This document shows, one piece after another, positions 26,369 to 35,975 of a stretch of 64,000 nt of DNA; position 1 is the first letter of the stretch, and each line of letters begins with the position of its first letter. This stretch comes from Roseobacter sinensis (GTDB taxonomy: Bacteria > Pseudomonadota > Alphaproteobacteria > Rhodobacterales > Rhodobacteraceae). The notes below the pieces were generated by a model. That model worked only from the letters and a program-made list of their open reading frames with translations, made no database searches and was not told where the DNA came from. The position numbers were made by a program, and so were the translations under genes. The stretch lies in contig NZ_JALIEB010000001.1 of assembly GCF_025755255.1 (NCBI RefSeq), forward strand, positions 186,001 to 250,000. Reading direction: 5' to 3'.

Positions 26369-27055
26369 TCAGGACTTGAGCCAAAGCGCATCGTCGCCCA
26401 GTGTCGCCACAAAGGCAGCATGGGCGGCGGCTTCCTTCTCGGACAGCCTGGATTTCAGCGGGGTGGGCCGCGGGCGCGGCACCCAGGCCTCGCCGCTGCC
26501 GTCGGTGCCATCCTGCACCGTGGTCGACAGGCCGAAGTCCGGCTGACGACCGCCGATCAGCTCCAGATAGACCTCGGCGAGGATTTCGCTGTCGAGCAGG
26601 GCGCCGTGCAGCGTCCGCTCTGAATTGTCGATGCCAAACCGTCGGCAGAGCGCATCAAGCGAGGCAGGCGAGCCCGGAAACCGCTTGCGGGCAATCTCCA
26701 ATGTATCGATGGCCTGCTCCCAGGGGATTTGCGGCAGACCCATCCATTTCAGTTCGGCATTCAGGAACTTGATGTCGAAGGCCGCGTTATGGATCACCAG
26801 CTTCGCATCCCCGATGAACTCAAGAAACGCGTTGCCGATTTCGGCAAACTTCGGTTTGTCCTTCAGGAAGTCATCGCCGAGACCGTGCACCTGGAATGCC
26901 TCTTCCGGCATGCTGCGTTCGGGATTGATGTACTGATGATAGGTCTTGCCCGTCGCCACGTGACGCAACAGCTCCACCGCGCCGATCTCGACGATCCGGT
27001 CGCCTGTCTCGGGGTCGAATCCTGTCGTTTCGGTGTCGAGCACGACTTCACGCAT
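26369..27055 (-). CDS. dnaQ: DNA polymerase III epsilon subunit (3'-5' proofreading exonuclease)
   Basis: A 228-residue DEDDh exonuclease. Exo I is VLDTETTGF (Asp and Glu), exo [12 protein letters not shown] and exo [17 protein letters not shown] with the catalytic His. It proofreads for the replicative polymerase. The C-terminal tail after residue 180 is polar and would hold the polymerase contact. Its start overlaps the coaE stop by eight bases, so it is the last gene of the minus-strand set maf-aroE-coaE-dnaQ. Confidence 0.96.
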   Translation of the reverse strand: MREVVLDTETTGFDPETGDRIVEIGAVELLRHVATGKTYHQYINPERSMPEEAFQVHGLGDDFLKDKPKFAEIGNAFLEFIGDAKLVIHNAAFDIKFLNAELKWMGLPQIPWEQAIDTLEIARKRFPGSPASLDALCRRFGIDNSERTLHGALLDSEILAEVYLELIGGRQPDFGLSTTVQDGTDGSGEAWVPRPRPTPLKSRLSEKEAAAHAAFVATLGDDALWLKS

Positions 27056-27638
27056 GGCTCAGCTTCTCCCTGATCTGCCTGACCACATCCTGAACCTGCG
27101 CACGGGCATGTTCAACCGTATCCGTGACGATCACGAAATCGGACCGTGCGCATTTCTCGTCATTGGGCATCTGGTTGGCCCGGATCTTGTCAAACTCGGC
27201 GCGGGTCATCGTGCCGCGTGCCAGAACCCTCTGCTCCTGGATCTCGGGCGGCACCGACACACAGACCACTGCATCCATCTCGCGCTCGCCCCCTGTCTCG
27301 AAGAGCAGCGGGATGTCGAAGACAATGATCTCCGCCTGCGTCTGATCGGTGAATGTACCGCGGTCCTGAACGACGAGGGGATGCACGATTTGCTCGATGG
27401 TCTTCAGAGCAGTGTCGTCTGCGGCGATGCGTTCGCGCAGAGCGGCCCGCGAAATCGCTCCCTCTTCGACCGCTTCGGGGAATACGGCGCCGAGCGGGGT
27501 CACCGCCAGCCCGCCCTTGCTATAGAGCCGATGCACCGCCGCGTCTGCATCCCAAAGCGCGCAGCCTTCGTCGACGAACATCTGCGCCGTGGTCGATTTG
27601 CCCATGCCAATCGACCCGGTCAGACCCAGTCGGAACAT
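27048..27638 (-). CDS. coaE: Dephospho-CoA kinase
   Basis: A 196-residue P-loop kinase that adds the 3' phosphate in the last step of coenzyme A synthesis. Walker A is [22 protein letters not shown] and [14 protein letters not shown] are family motifs. The start is the ATG at 27638, which overlaps the aroE stop by one base (TGATG); an upstream in-frame reading from 27695 would lie inside aroE and lacks support. Confidence 0.95.
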   Translation of the reverse strand: MFRLGLTGSIGMGKSTTAQMFVDEGCALWDADAAVHRLYSKGGLAVTPLGAVFPEAVEEGAISRAALRERIAADDTALKTIEQIVHPLVVQDRGTFTDQTQAEIIVFDIPLLFETGGEREMDAVVCVSVPPEIQEQRVLARGTMTRAEFDKIRANQMPNDEKCARSDFVIVTDTVEHARAQVQDVVRQIREKLSHA

Positions 27639-28486
27639 CAGCGCAGCACCGCGGCGCGGGTTTCGGCATCGACATCCGGCCGGGGCCCGAACCACCGTTC
27701 GAATCCGGGCACGGCCTGGTGCAACAGCATGCCCAAACCATCGACAGTCACGCAGCCACGCTCTTCCGCCACCTCCAGAAGCCTTGTTTTCAAGGGCGTA
27801 TAGACCAGGTCGGTCACCACCGCGGTCTTCTGAAGCCCGTCGAGCGGCACGCGCATCTCAGGCTTGCCCACCATCCCGAGCGAAGAGGTGTTTACGACCA
27901 GCTGCGCGTCTTCCAGCATGTTGCCGGCCTGCACCCAGTCGACCACGGTGATCCGGTTGCCGAAATCCGCCTGGAGCTTCTCGGCCCGCACGCGGGTCCG
28001 GTTCGCCACCATGATTTCGGGCACACCAGCTTCGAGAAGCGAGGCCAGCACAGCGCGGGCGGCGCCGCCTGCACCAATGACCGCGGCAGGACCGCTCTGC
28101 GGTGTCCAGTCCGGGGCGCCCGACTTCAGGTTCTCGACAAAACCATACCCATCCGTATTGTCCGCATGGATCTTGCCATCAGCCCGGAAAATCAACGTGT
28201 TTGCCGCGCCGATCAAGGTGGCCCGGTCGGTCACGAGATCGGCAATTTCCAGCACCGCCTCCTTATGGGGTATCGTGATGTTGACTCCGACGAACCCCGC
28301 CTTGGGCAGGGTCATCAGCACGTCACGCAGATCGCGCGCATTGACGTCCATCGGAACATAAAAGCCCTGTACGCCATATCTCACCAGCCAATGCCGATGC
28401 AGGAGGGGCGATTTCGAATGCGCGATGGGCGATCCGATCACCCCTGCAAGCGGGATTTTTTCCGGCGACAGCTCGGGCGCACTCAT
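27638..28486 (-). CDS. aroE: Shikimate dehydrogenase
   Basis: A 282-residue NADPH-dependent enzyme that reduces 3-dehydroshikimate to shikimate in aromatic amino acid synthesis. The shikimate site is seen in GVIGSPIAHSKSPLLH and in VNITIPHKE with its catalytic Lys; the dinucleotide loop is AVIGAGGAARAVLASLLE with NRTRVRAE. It overlaps maf upstream by four bases and coaE downstream by one, indicating coupled translation. Confidence 0.96.
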   Translation of the reverse strand: MSAPELSPEKIPLAGVIGSPIAHSKSPLLHRHWLVRYGVQGFYVPMDVNARDLRDVLMTLPKAGFVGVNITIPHKEAVLEIADLVTDRATLIGAANTLIFRADGKIHADNTDGYGFVENLKSGAPDWTPQSGPAAVIGAGGAARAVLASLLEAGVPEIMVANRTRVRAEKLQADFGNRITVVDWVQAGNMLEDAQLVVNTSSLGMVGKPEMRVPLDGLQKTAVVTDLVYTPLKTRLLEVAEERGCVTVDGLGMLLHQAVPGFERWFGPRPDVDAETRAAVLR

Positions 28487-29082
28487 TGTTCCAGATCTCC
28501 CCGTAAGGTCAGATAGGCCAGAAGCTCCAGCAGCGGCAGGCCCAGCACGTTGAAGTAATCCCCTTCGATGCGGGTGAACAGCCGCACGCCTTCCTCCTCC
28601 AGCTTGTAGGCGCCAACCGCATGTTGGATCCCCGCCCAGTTCCGCGCAACGTAGCTTGCGATGTAACTGTCGGACGCGTTCCGCATGTGCAGACGAACCT
28701 GCCCCACATGCCGCCAGATGGGCTTTCCGGCCTCGCAGATCACGGCGGCGGAAAGCAGCATGTGCCGATCGTTGCGCAAGGCTTTCAGTTGTGTCTCCGC
28801 CTCTTCGGGAGAGCTAGGCTTGGAGAGCAGCGCACCCCGATGATCGAGCACCTGATCACAGCCCAGAACGAGCGCCTCCGGATGCTTTTCACTCACCTTC
28901 CGGGCTTTCAATTCGGCAAGCGCGTCAGCAATATCACGGGGCGGGGCCACTTCGGCCAGCATGGCGTCGCGGACCATCTCTTCGTCGACACGCGCCGGCG
29001 CAACCGTGAAATCGACCGCCGCCTGACGCAAAAGCTGCGCACGGATCTCGGAGGACGACGCCAGAATGATCGGCTGGGCCAT
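28483..29082 (-). CDS. Maf family nucleotide pyrophosphatase
   Basis: A 199-residue Maf-like protein beginning QPIILASSSEIRAQLLRQA, with VLGCDQVLDHRG (catalytic Asp) and AYKLEEEGVRLFTRIEGDYFNVLGLPL. Maf proteins hydrolyse dTTP, UTP, CTP or modified nucleotides and are proposed to sanitise nucleotide pools or slow division. It is the first gene leftward from the putative origin, matching the Caulobacter-type layout in which maf-aroE-coaE-dnaQ lies beside oriC. Confidence 0.92.
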   Translation of the reverse strand: MAQPIILASSSEIRAQLLRQAAVDFTVAPARVDEEMVRDAMLAEVAPPRDIADALAELKARKVSEKHPEALVLGCDQVLDHRGALLSKPSSPEEAETQLKALRNDRHMLLSAAVICEAGKPIWRHVGQVRLHMRNASDSYIASYVARNWAGIQHAVGAYKLEEEGVRLFTRIEGDYFNVLGLPLLELLAYLTLRGDLEQ

Positions 29083-29104
29083 GTGGGTAAGCCTGTGAAT
29101 ACGG

Positions 29105-29119
29105 TTAAGGATTTCTTAA
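29105..29119. promoter_or_regulatory. CtrA-type binding site in the putative origin
   Basis: TTAA at 29105-29108 and 29116-29119 with exactly seven bases between them gives the full CtrA pattern. It lies within an AT-rich stretch just upstream of maf. In Caulobacter, CtrA sites in the origin block initiation; whether that holds here is not known. Confidence 0.6.
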
Positions 29120-29227
29120 TATGTTCTTCTGGGGAAATTGGCCGGATCGCGCAAGAGGAACAAATCTCATGGGCAAGTCTCGGCCCCGCCTGCGCTTCCC
29201 CCCTGGGAGGAAGGATAACCCGAGGCC

Positions 29228-29236
29228 TGTGCATAA
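29228..29236 (-). promoter_or_regulatory. DnaA box (exact TTATNCACA match)
   Basis: Read on the minus strand this is TTATGCACA, an exact fit to the DnaA-box consensus. It sits near the middle of the putative origin and is bracketed by an 8-bp inverted repeat. Confidence 0.7.
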
Positions 29237-29394
29237 GGCCCATTGATGAGATCTGCACACAAGGTTATCCCGGAGCGAAATTGGTCAACGCGCACCGACC
29301 CATCTGATAATCAAGGCGTTTCTCCCGACGTGAAAAGATATCCGTTTCCGGTCTGGCGGTTTTCCCCAAGCGGATAAGCCGAGGTACAAACGCC

Positions 29395-29403
29395 TAATCC
29401 ACA
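29395..29403 (+). promoter_or_regulatory. Near-consensus DnaA box
   Basis: TAATCCACA matches eight of nine DnaA-box positions. It lies close to the AT-rich stretch next to hemJ, which is the more likely unwinding region. Confidence 0.45.
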
Positions 29404-29486
29404 GAAAGCGCTGCCCCTACAATATCATCATCCTTTTCTCTTTCTTTATTAATGAATAAGAGAGGCCGACGGATCGGAGCGTTTCA

Positions 29487-29936
29487 ATGTCAGACCTGCT
29501 CATCGTGGCATATCCCTGGATCAAGGCGTTTCACATCATGGCGGTGATTGCCTGGATGGCCGGATTGTTCTACCTGCCACGGCTCTTCGTTTATCACGCA
29601 GAGCAGGTCGGACAAAGCGGCGAGACGCATGCGCTCTTTCAAACCATGGAGCTCAAGCTGCTTCGCGTGATCATGAACCCCGCCATGATCGCGACATGGG
29701 TTTTTGGGCTTTGTCTGGTCTTCACGCCAGGCATTGTGAGCTGGGCCGAGATCTGGCCCTGGACGAAAGCGGCCGGTGTTCTGGGAATGACCTGGTTTCA
29801 CCATTGGCTGGGGCTGCGGCGCAAGGATTTCGTCGCCGCCACGAACGCGCGGTCGGGCCGACACTATCGCTTAATGAACGAGGTGCCGACGCTGCTCATG
29901 GTGCTGATCGTTCTATCCGTGGTCGTGCGCTTCTGA
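29487..29936 (+). CDS. hemJ: Protoporphyrinogen IX oxidase HemJ
   Basis: A 149-residue integral membrane protein with four helices and the family-specific start YPWIKAFHIMAVIAWMAGLFYLPRLFVYH, whose histidines bind haem. HemJ oxidises protoporphyrinogen IX to protoporphyrin IX in haem and chlorophyll synthesis. It is the first gene rightward from the putative origin. CGGAGC precedes the ATG. The haem genes hemW and hemH are elsewhere in the window. Confidence 0.92.
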   Translation: MSDLLIVAYPWIKAFHIMAVIAWMAGLFYLPRLFVYHAEQVGQSGETHALFQTMELKLLRVIMNPAMIATWVFGLCLVFTPGIVSWAEIWPWTKAAGVLGMTWFHHWLGLRRKDFVAATNARSGRHYRLMNEVPTLLMVLIVLSVVVRF

Positions 29937-30061
29937 ATCAATTGACTTGCGTGAGGCACCTGCTTATGTACGGCGCACCGCCCCGTCCGGGGATGGCGCA
30001 GACCTGACATCACCATTTGCAAGACAGCCACGGACAGCCGCGGCTGATCACGGGTATTTCC

Positions 30062-31369
30062 ATGACCACAGATATGACCGACACGCCGACAGTCCCCGAT
30101 ACGCTGGAGACGTTGAACCTCGCCGACCTGAAGCGGAAAAGCCCGAAGGATCTTCTGTCGATGGCCGAAGATCTGGAGATCGAGAACGCCTCGACCATGC
30201 GCAAGGGCGAGATGATGTTCCAGATCCTGCGCGAGCGCGCGGATGAAGGCTGGGAGATCTCCGGCGACGGCGTGCTCGAAGTTCTTCAGGACGGATTCGG
30301 CTTTCTGCGCTCGCCCGAGGCAAACTATCTGCCCGGCCCAGATGACATCTACGTTTCGCCCGAGATGATCCGAAAGTATTCGCTGCGCACGGGCGATACG
30401 ATCGAAGGTGTGATCAAGGCGCCCGATGACAACGAGCGTTACTTCGGCTTGCTGGATGTCACGCAGATCAACTTCGAGGACCCGGAAAAAGCCCGCCACA
30501 AGGTGGCTTTCGAGAACCTGACGCCGCTTTATCCGGATGAACGTCTGACGATGGAAACGGACGATCCCACGGCGAAGGATCGCTCAGCGCGGATCATTGA
30601 TCTGGTGGCGCCCATCGGGAAAGGCCAGCGCTCGCTCATCGTTGCACCGCCGCGGACCGGCAAGACCGTTCTGCTGCAGAACATCGCCAACTCCATCGAG
30701 CGCAATCACCCGGAATGCTATCTGATCGTGCTTCTGATCGACGAGCGGCCCGAAGAGGTGACGGACATGCAGCGCTCGGTCAAGGGCGAGGTGGTGTCAT
30801 CGACCTTTGACGAACCGGCCACCCGGCACGTCGCCGTGTCTGACATGGTGATCGAAAAGGCCAAGCGGCTCGTCGAGCACAAACGTGACGTGGTGATCCT
30901 GCTCGATTCGATCACGCGTCTGGGCCGCGCCTTCAACACTGTGGTGCCGTCGTCGGGCAAGGTCCTGACCGGCGGTGTCGATGCGAACGCCTTGCAGCGG
31001 CCCAAGCGCTTCTTCGGGGCCGCGCGGAATATCGAGGAGGGCGGCTCGCTCACGATCATCGCAACCGCCCTGATCGATACCGGCAGCCGGATGGATGAGG
31101 TGATCTTCGAAGAATTCAAAGGCACCGGTAATTCCGAGATCGTGCTCGACCGCAAGATCGCGGACAAGCGGGTCTTCCCGGCGATGGACATCCTCAAATC
31201 CGGCACAAGAAAAGAAGACCTGCTGGTGGACAAGGTCGATCTGCAAAAGACATTCGTTCTGCGACGGATTCTGAATCCGATGGGGACGACGGACGCCATC
31301 GAGTTCCTGATTTCCAAGCTGAAGCAGACAAAGACCAACTCAGACTTCTTCGATTCGATGAACACATAA
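30062..31369 (+). CDS. rho: Transcription termination factor Rho
   Basis: A 435-residue hexameric RNA helicase. An N-terminal Rho domain ([21 protein letters not shown]) is followed by the cold-shock-like RNA-binding domain ([22 protein letters not shown]). The ATPase has Walker [12 protein letters not shown], Walker [16 protein letters not shown] and the Q/R loop segments. The ATG at 30062 is preferred; 30074 is possible, while a TTG at 30017 would add residues not seen in the family. The gene order rho-mnmE-mnmG-rsmG-parA-parB is conserved in alphaproteobacteria. Confidence 0.96.
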   Translation: MTTDMTDTPTVPDTLETLNLADLKRKSPKDLLSMAEDLEIENASTMRKGEMMFQILRERADEGWEISGDGVLEVLQDGFGFLRSPEANYLPGPDDIYVSPEMIRKYSLRTGDTIEGVIKAPDDNERYFGLLDVTQINFEDPEKARHKVAFENLTPLYPDERLTMETDDPTAKDRSARIIDLVAPIGKGQRSLIVAPPRTGKTVLLQNIANSIERNHPECYLIVLLIDERPEEVTDMQRSVKGEVVSSTFDEPATRHVAVSDMVIEKAKRLVEHKRDVVILLDSITRLGRAFNTVVPSSGKVLTGGVDANALQRPKRFFGAARNIEEGGSLTIIATALIDTGSRMDEVIFEEFKGTGNSEIVLDRKIADKRVFPAMDILKSGTRKEDLLVDKVDLQKTFVLRRILNPMGTTDAIEFLISKLKQTKTNSDFFDSMNT

Positions 31370-31398
31370 CTTATTGTTATATAACAGTGGGTTAGACT

Positions 31399-32685
31399 AT
31401 GGATACGATTTTTGCGCTGGCAACGGCCCAAGGTCGGGCCGGTGTGGCGGTCGTGCGGATCTCGGGCCCTGATGCGGTCCAGACAGGTCGTATCCTCGCG
31501 GGGTCAATGCCTCCTCCACGCCAATGCGCGACGCGTGTTTTGCGCGACGCAGCGGGCCAGGTGCTGGACCGCGCGCTGGTCCTGAGGTTCCAGGGGCCGC
31601 AGAGCTTCACGGGTGAAGATGTGGTTGAATTCCATCTGCACGGCAGTGTGGCTGTCGTCCGGGCCGTGCTGGAGGAGCTGCGCGTGTCGGCGCGTGCGCG
31701 GCTTGCAGAACCAGGCGAGTTCACGCGAAGGGCGATGGAAAACGGCAAGGTCGATCTGGCGCAGGTCGAAGGTCTGGCGGATCTGATCGATGCCGAAACG
31801 GAGGCGCAGCGCAAGCAGGCCGTGCAGGTGTTCTCGGGTGCGCTGGGAGACCGGGTGGAGCGCTGGCGGTCGAGCCTCATCCGCGCTGCCGCACTGCTGG
31901 AAGCCACCATAGATTTTGCGGATGAAGAGGTGCCCGTCGATGTCAGCCCCGAAGTGGGGGAGCTACTCCGCAGCGTTGAGGCTGAATTGGCGGAGGAGAT
32001 TTCCGGCAGTTTCGTTTCCGAGCGGATTCGCACCGGGTTCGAGGTGGCGATTGTCGGCCCGCCGAATGCCGGAAAGTCGACGCTGCTGAACCGACTGGCT
32101 GGCCGGGAAGCGGCAATCACCTCGGAGATTGCGGGAACGACGCGGGATATCATCGAGGTCCGCATGGACCTGGATGGCTTGCCGGTGACATTTCTGGATA
32201 CCGCCGGGTTGCGAGAGAGCAAGGATGCCATTGAGGCGATTGGCGTGTCGCGGGGCATAGCGCGGGCCGAGACAGCGGATCTGCGGGTGTTCCTGGCATA
32301 TCCGGGCGAGCAGTTGCTGATGACACCGCAACCTGATGACATCGTCGTTCAGCCGAAGGCCGATCTTCATCGAAATACTGTAGGAGGTATTTCAGGAACC
32401 ACCGGATATGGTGTATCAACACTAGTTGAGCGTATTCAGGACATCCTCGCGAGGCGGGCGTCGCATGCTGGTGTGGCCACGCACGAGCGGCATCGCTCGG
32501 CGATGGAAAAGGCGCAGACCGGACTGCTCGCCGCACGCCAGATCGTTGCACATGGACCCGAGCAGTATGATATAGCTGCAGAGGAGTTGCGGCACGCGAT
32601 TCGAGCGTTGGAATCGCTCGTGGGTCGGGTGGATGTCGAAAATCTTCTGGATGAGATCTTTGCAAGCTTCTGCTTGGGGAAATAG
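31399..32685 (+). CDS. mnmE: tRNA uridine-5-carboxymethylaminomethyl modification GTPase MnmE
   Basis: A 428-residue protein with an N-terminal folate-binding domain ([21 protein letters not shown]), a helical domain and an inserted GTPase domain with G1 [12 protein letters not shown]2 TTRD and G3 DTAGLRE. The C-terminus ends in FCLGK, whose cysteine is the family hallmark. With MnmG it builds the (c)mnm5 group on U34 of some tRNAs. The coding region ends five bases before the mnmG start. It is slightly shorter than E. coli MnmE, mainly at the G4/G5 region (no clear NKxD is seen; QPKAD stands there). Confidence 0.94.
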   Translation: MDTIFALATAQGRAGVAVVRISGPDAVQTGRILAGSMPPPRQCATRVLRDAAGQVLDRALVLRFQGPQSFTGEDVVEFHLHGSVAVVRAVLEELRVSARARLAEPGEFTRRAMENGKVDLAQVEGLADLIDAETEAQRKQAVQVFSGALGDRVERWRSSLIRAAALLEATIDFADEEVPVDVSPEVGELLRSVEAELAEEISGSFVSERIRTGFEVAIVGPPNAGKSTLLNRLAGREAAITSEIAGTTRDIIEVRMDLDGLPVTFLDTAGLRESKDAIEAIGVSRGIARAETADLRVFLAYPGEQLLMTPQPDDIVVQPKADLHRNTVGGISGTTGYGVSTLVERIQDILARRASHAGVATHERHRSAMEKAQTGLLAARQIVAHGPEQYDIAAEELRHAIRALESLVGRVDVENLLDEIFASFCLGK

Positions 32686-32689
32686 CGGA

Positions 32690-34561
32690 GTGTTTCACGT
32701 GAAACATTTTGATGTGATTGTCATTGGTGGTGGACATGCGGGCGTCGAGGCGGCGCATGCGTCAGCGCGGATGGGTGTGCAGACAGCGCTCGTCACACTG
32801 ACAGAGGCGGGAATCGGCGTCATGTCCTGCAACCCGGCCATCGGCGGGCTCGGCAAGGGCCATCTGGTACGGGAGATTGACGCACTTGATGGCGTCATGG
32901 GTCGTGTTGCCGACAAGGCAGGTATTCAGTTTCGCCTTCTCAATCGGCGCAAGGGCCCCGCAGTCCAAGGCCCACGGGCCCAGTCTGACCGCCAGATTTA
33001 CCGCACCGAGATGCTGTCTGAGATGAGATCGCAGGAGCACCTGACGATCATTTCGGGTGAGGTCATTGACTTCCGCATGAGCGGCGATCGGGTAGCTGGC
33101 GTTGTCTTGCATGATGGCAGTGAGATTTCAGCGAAATGCGTGGTTCTGACGACCGGGACGTTCTTGAGAGGCGTTATTCATATCGGAGATGTGGCCCGGT
33201 CGGGTGGACGAATGGGCGAAAAGGCCTCGGTCAAGCTGGCGGAACGGATTGATTCCCTTGAATTGCCGCTGGGCCGGCTGAAAACGGGAACACCCCCGCG
33301 CTTGGACGGAAAAGGCATCCGCTGGAACGATTTGGACGCCCAGCCCGGTGATGCGGAGCCGGTCCTGTTCTCCTTCCTCTCCGAGGGGGTTTCTGCGCGG
33401 CAGGTCTCCTGCGGGATCACGCATACAAATGAGCGGACGCACGAGATCATTCGCAAAAACCTGGACCGATCCGCCATGTATGGCGGCCATATCGAAGGAA
33501 TTGGCCCTCGATACTGCCCATCCATCGAGGATAAGATCGTCCGCTTCGCGGATAAGACCTCGCATCAGATCTTCCTGGAGCCCGAGGGGTTGACGACGGA
33601 TACCGTCTATCCCAACGGCATCTCGACCTCACTTCCGGAGTCGGTTCAGGAAGAGTACGTGCGATCGATCTATGGTCTTGAGGAGGCCGTCATACTCCAG
33701 CCGGGTTATGCGATCGAATATGACTATGTCGATCCGCGGGCGTTGGACGCCACGCTGGCGCTTCCTCGGGTGCCGGGCCTATATCTTGCGGGTCAGATCA
33801 ACGGAACTACAGGATATGAGGAGGCCGCGGCACAGGGGCTTGTCGCGGGGCTAAATGCGGCCTTGGCCGTGCATGGCCGCGAGCCAGTCATATTCTCCCG
33901 GTCAGAAAGCTACATCGGCGTGATGATTGACGATCTGACCACCCGGGGTGTCAGCGAGCCCTACCGCATGTTCACCTCTCGAGCGGAGTTTCGGCTGTCT
34001 TTGCGGGCTGATAACGCCGATCAACGCTTGACCCCATTGGGGCTCACAATTGGTTGCGTTGGGGAACAGCGCCGGGAGAGCTTCGAGGCGAAGTCGCGGG
34101 AGCTGGAAAGCGCGCGCATGATGCTGACCGCGCAAGAGTTCACCCCCACAATGGCCGGGATGGCTGGAATCAAGGTCAACCAGGACGGTACGAAGCGGAC
34201 AGCCATGCAGCTTTTGGCCTTTCCGGATGTTTCCTTTGCGCAGATTACCGCCTTGGATGCGGCTCTTTCGACGATTTCACGAGATATCCAGGCGCAGATG
34301 GAGAGAGAGGCGCTCTACGCGAACTATATTGAGCGTCAGCAGAAAGATATCGCGCTGTTGCAGAAGGATGAGGGGCACCGGATCCCGGAAGATTTCGATT
34401 ATGCCGGGCTTGACGGTCTATCGAACGAGCTGACAGCCAAGCTGGATGCGGTCCGGCCGACGTCGCTCGCGCAAGCATCGCGGATCGACGGGATCACACC
34501 GGCAGCTCTGACCTTGATTTTGGCGAAGCTCCGTCAGGCTGAGCGGAGACGACGCGCGTGA
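32690..34561 (+). CDS. mnmG: tRNA uridine-5-carboxymethylaminomethyl modification enzyme MnmG (GidA)
   Basis: A 623-residue FAD enzyme partnering MnmE. FAD-binding [17 protein letters not shown], the segments [22 protein letters not shown] and [11 protein letters not shown], and the late GxG motif [18 protein letters not shown] are all present. The start is GTG, at 32690 or 32699; GGAG is better spaced for 32699, but 32690 gives the FHVKHFDV N-terminus seen in relatives. Either way initiation takes place inside a parS site. The stop overlaps the GTG start of rsmG. Confidence 0.95.
   Translation: MFHVKHFDVIVIGGGHAGVEAAHASARMGVQTALVTLTEAGIGVMSCNPAIGGLGKGHLVREIDALDGVMGRVADKAGIQFRLLNRRKGPAVQGPRAQSDRQIYRTEMLSEMRSQEHLTIISGEVIDFRMSGDRVAGVVLHDGSEISAKCVVLTTGTFLRGVIHIGDVARSGGRMGEKASVKLAERIDSLELPLGRLKTGTPPRLDGKGIRWNDLDAQPGDAEPVLFSFLSEGVSARQVSCGITHTNERTHEIIRKNLDRSAMYGGHIEGIGPRYCPSIEDKIVRFADKTSHQIFLEPEGLTTDTVYPNGISTSLPESVQEEYVRSIYGLEEAVILQPGYAIEYDYVDPRALDATLALPRVPGLYLAGQINGTTGYEEAAAQGLVAGLNAALAVHGREPVIFSRSESYIGVMIDDLTTRGVSEPYRMFTSRAEFRLSLRADNADQRLTPLGLTIGCVGEQRRESFEAKSRELESARMMLTAQEFTPTMAGMAGIKVNQDGTKRTAMQLLAFPDVSFAQITALDAALSTISRDIQAQMEREALYANYIERQQKDIALLQKDEGHRIPEDFDYAGLDGLSNELTAKLDAVRPTSLAQASRIDGITPAALTLILAKLRQAERRRRA
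32691..32706. promoter_or_regulatory. parS: parS centromere site 1
   Basis: The 16-base perfect palindrome TGTTTCACGTGAAACA, the consensus parS bound by ParB, lies across the first codons of mnmG and is read there as F-H-V-K-H. It is 3.2 kb from the putative origin and 3.3 kb before parB. Confidence 0.95.
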
Positions 34562-35163
34562 CAGTTCAGACTTCGGATGTTTCACGTGAAACACTGGAGA
34601 GGTTGGGCCGGTACCACGACTTGCTGCTCAAATGGTCGTCTCGGATCAATCTGATATCAAAATCCAGTACCTTCGATGTCTGGAACCGCCATATATGGGA
34701 CTCGGCACAAGTGTATCGTCTGGCGGACTCTAAGATGCGCTGGGCAGATCTCGGAAGCGGCGGTGGCCTGCCGGGCGTGGTACTGGCAATCTTGACGAAA
34801 GAAAACGCGCCTGACACAACATTCACCTTGGTCGAGAGCGATGTTCGGAAGGCGACCTTCCTCAGAACCGTCATTCGTGAGCTGGATTTGAACGCAACTG
34901 TCATCGTCAGCCGAATTGAGGCTGCAACGCCTTTGGACGCTCAAGTGCTGACTGCGCGGGCCCTGGCAGATCTTTCCGATCTTTTGTCCTTCGCCCAGCG
35001 TCATCTCAGCCCAGATGGGCAGGCGCTGTTTTTGAAGGGTGAAACCTGGGAAAAAGAGGTCGAAACTGCCCGGGAATCGTGGTCTTTTGAGCTTGCGGCG
35101 CATAAAAGCAAAACCAACCCGAATGCCGCCATTCTTGAGGTGAGAGAAATCGAACGTGTCTGA
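34558..35163 (+). CDS. rsmG: 16S rRNA (guanine(527)-N(7))-methyltransferase RsmG (GidB)
   Basis: A 201-residue class I methyltransferase making m7G527 in 16S rRNA. The AdoMet motif I is [17 protein letters not shown], followed by [15 protein letters not shown] and SRIEA. It starts with GTG at 34558, overlapping the mnmG stop by three bases (GTGA). Residues 7-13 (DVSRETL) are encoded by the second parS site. The 3' end overlaps parA by eight bases. Confidence 0.95.
   Translation: MTVQTSDVSRETLERLGRYHDLLLKWSSRINLISKSSTFDVWNRHIWDSAQVYRLADSKMRWADLGSGGGLPGVVLAILTKENAPDTTFTLVESDVRKATFLRTVIRELDLNATVIVSRIEAATPLDAQVLTARALADLSDLLSFAQRHLSPDGQALFLKGETWEKEVETARESWSFELAAHKSKTNPNAAILEVREIERV
34578..34593. 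promoter_or_regulatory. parS: parS centromere site 2
   Basis: A second exact copy of TGTTTCACGTGAAACA lies inside the rsmG coding region, read as V-S-R-E-T, a different frame from site 1. The two sites are 1.9 kb apart and flank mnmG. Confidence 0.95.
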
Positions 35164-35965
35164 CTTGTCACGCCCTGAAGGCCCCAAGATCATTGCAGTT
35201 GCCAACCAGAAAGGCGGCGTCGGCAAGACCACAACAGCGATAAACCTGGCCGCAGCACTTGCGGAAGCAGGGCGGAAGGTCCTCGTGATCGACCTCGATC
35301 CTCAGGGCAACGCGTCGACAGGTCTTGGCATCGACGTCGAGGACCGCGCCTATACGACCTATGATCTGCTTCTGGAAGATGTCGATCTGAGTGAGGTGAT
35401 CAGGCCAACACTGACGCCTGGGCTGATGATCGTGCCGGCCACCGTCGATCTGAGCTCGGCCGATATCGAGTTGATCGCAAATGAAAAGCGCAGCTTTTTG
35501 CTGCATGATGCGCTGCGGCAGACGGCGATGGATGCGTTTGGTTTTGAATACATCCTGATCGACTGTCCGCCGTCGCTCAATCTTCTGACGGTGAATGCGA
35601 TGATCGCGGCGCATTCCGTCCTTGTCCCGTTGCAGAGCGAATTCTTCGCGCTCGAAGGGTTGTCGCAGCTGATGCTGACGATTCGCGAGGTGCGGCAAAG
35701 CGGAAATAGGGACTTGCGGATCGAAGGTATTGTGTTGACCATGTTCGACAGACGCAACAACTTGTCTTTGCAGGTCGAACAGGATGCGCGCGACAATCTG
35801 GGAGAGCTGGTGTTCAGCACCCGTATTCCACGGAACGTCCGGGTCAGCGAGGCACCGTCTTTTGCGATGCCGGTGCTGTCATATGACACCGCATCGAAGG
35901 GCGCGCAGGCGTACCGGGACCTTGCGCGGGAAGTTCTGAACAGAAACACGAAGACGGCGGCATAG
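35156..35965 (+). CDS. parA: Chromosome partitioning ATPase ParA
   Basis: A 269-residue Walker-type ATPase with the deviant P-loop [17 protein letters not shown] (signature Lys), A' motif [14 protein letters not shown] and Walker [14 protein letters not shown]. It binds DNA nonspecifically as an ATP dimer and pulls ParB-parS complexes apart after replication. It overlaps rsmG and is one base from the longer parB reading frame, so the genes form one unit. Confidence 0.97.
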   Translation: MSDLSRPEGPKIIAVANQKGGVGKTTTAINLAAALAEAGRKVLVIDLDPQGNASTGLGIDVEDRAYTTYDLLLEDVDLSEVIRPTLTPGLMIVPATVDLSSADIELIANEKRSFLLHDALRQTAMDAFGFEYILIDCPPSLNLLTVNAMIAAHSVLVPLQSEFFALEGLSQLMLTIREVRQSGNRDLRIEGIVLTMFDRRNNLSLQVEQDARDNLGELVFSTRIPRNVRVSEAPSFAMPVLSYDTASKGAQAYRDLAREVLNRNTKTAA

Positions 35966-35975
35966 GGTGGCAGAT

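Larger units (their letters stand above)
29083..29486. other. Putative chromosomal replication origin (oriC)
   Basis: This 404-base gene-free gap separates leftward maf-aroE-coaE-dnaQ from rightward hemJ-rho-mnmE-mnmG-rsmG-parAB. It holds one exact DnaA box (29228-29236) and near matches at 29094-29102 and 29395-29403. An inverted pair of GGATAACC/GGTTATCC (29213-29220, 29263-29270) brackets the exact box. An IHF-like site lies at 29309-29321, AT-rich stretches at 29103-29130 and 29420-29461, and a full CtrA-type site at 29105-29119. Position next to parS sites and strand switch support an origin; function is inferred. Confidence 0.75.

Noticed and set aside
29251-29259. Additional DnaA box in the origin
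   Set aside because: It matches only seven of nine positions; such matches occur often by chance, so it was left out of the feature list.
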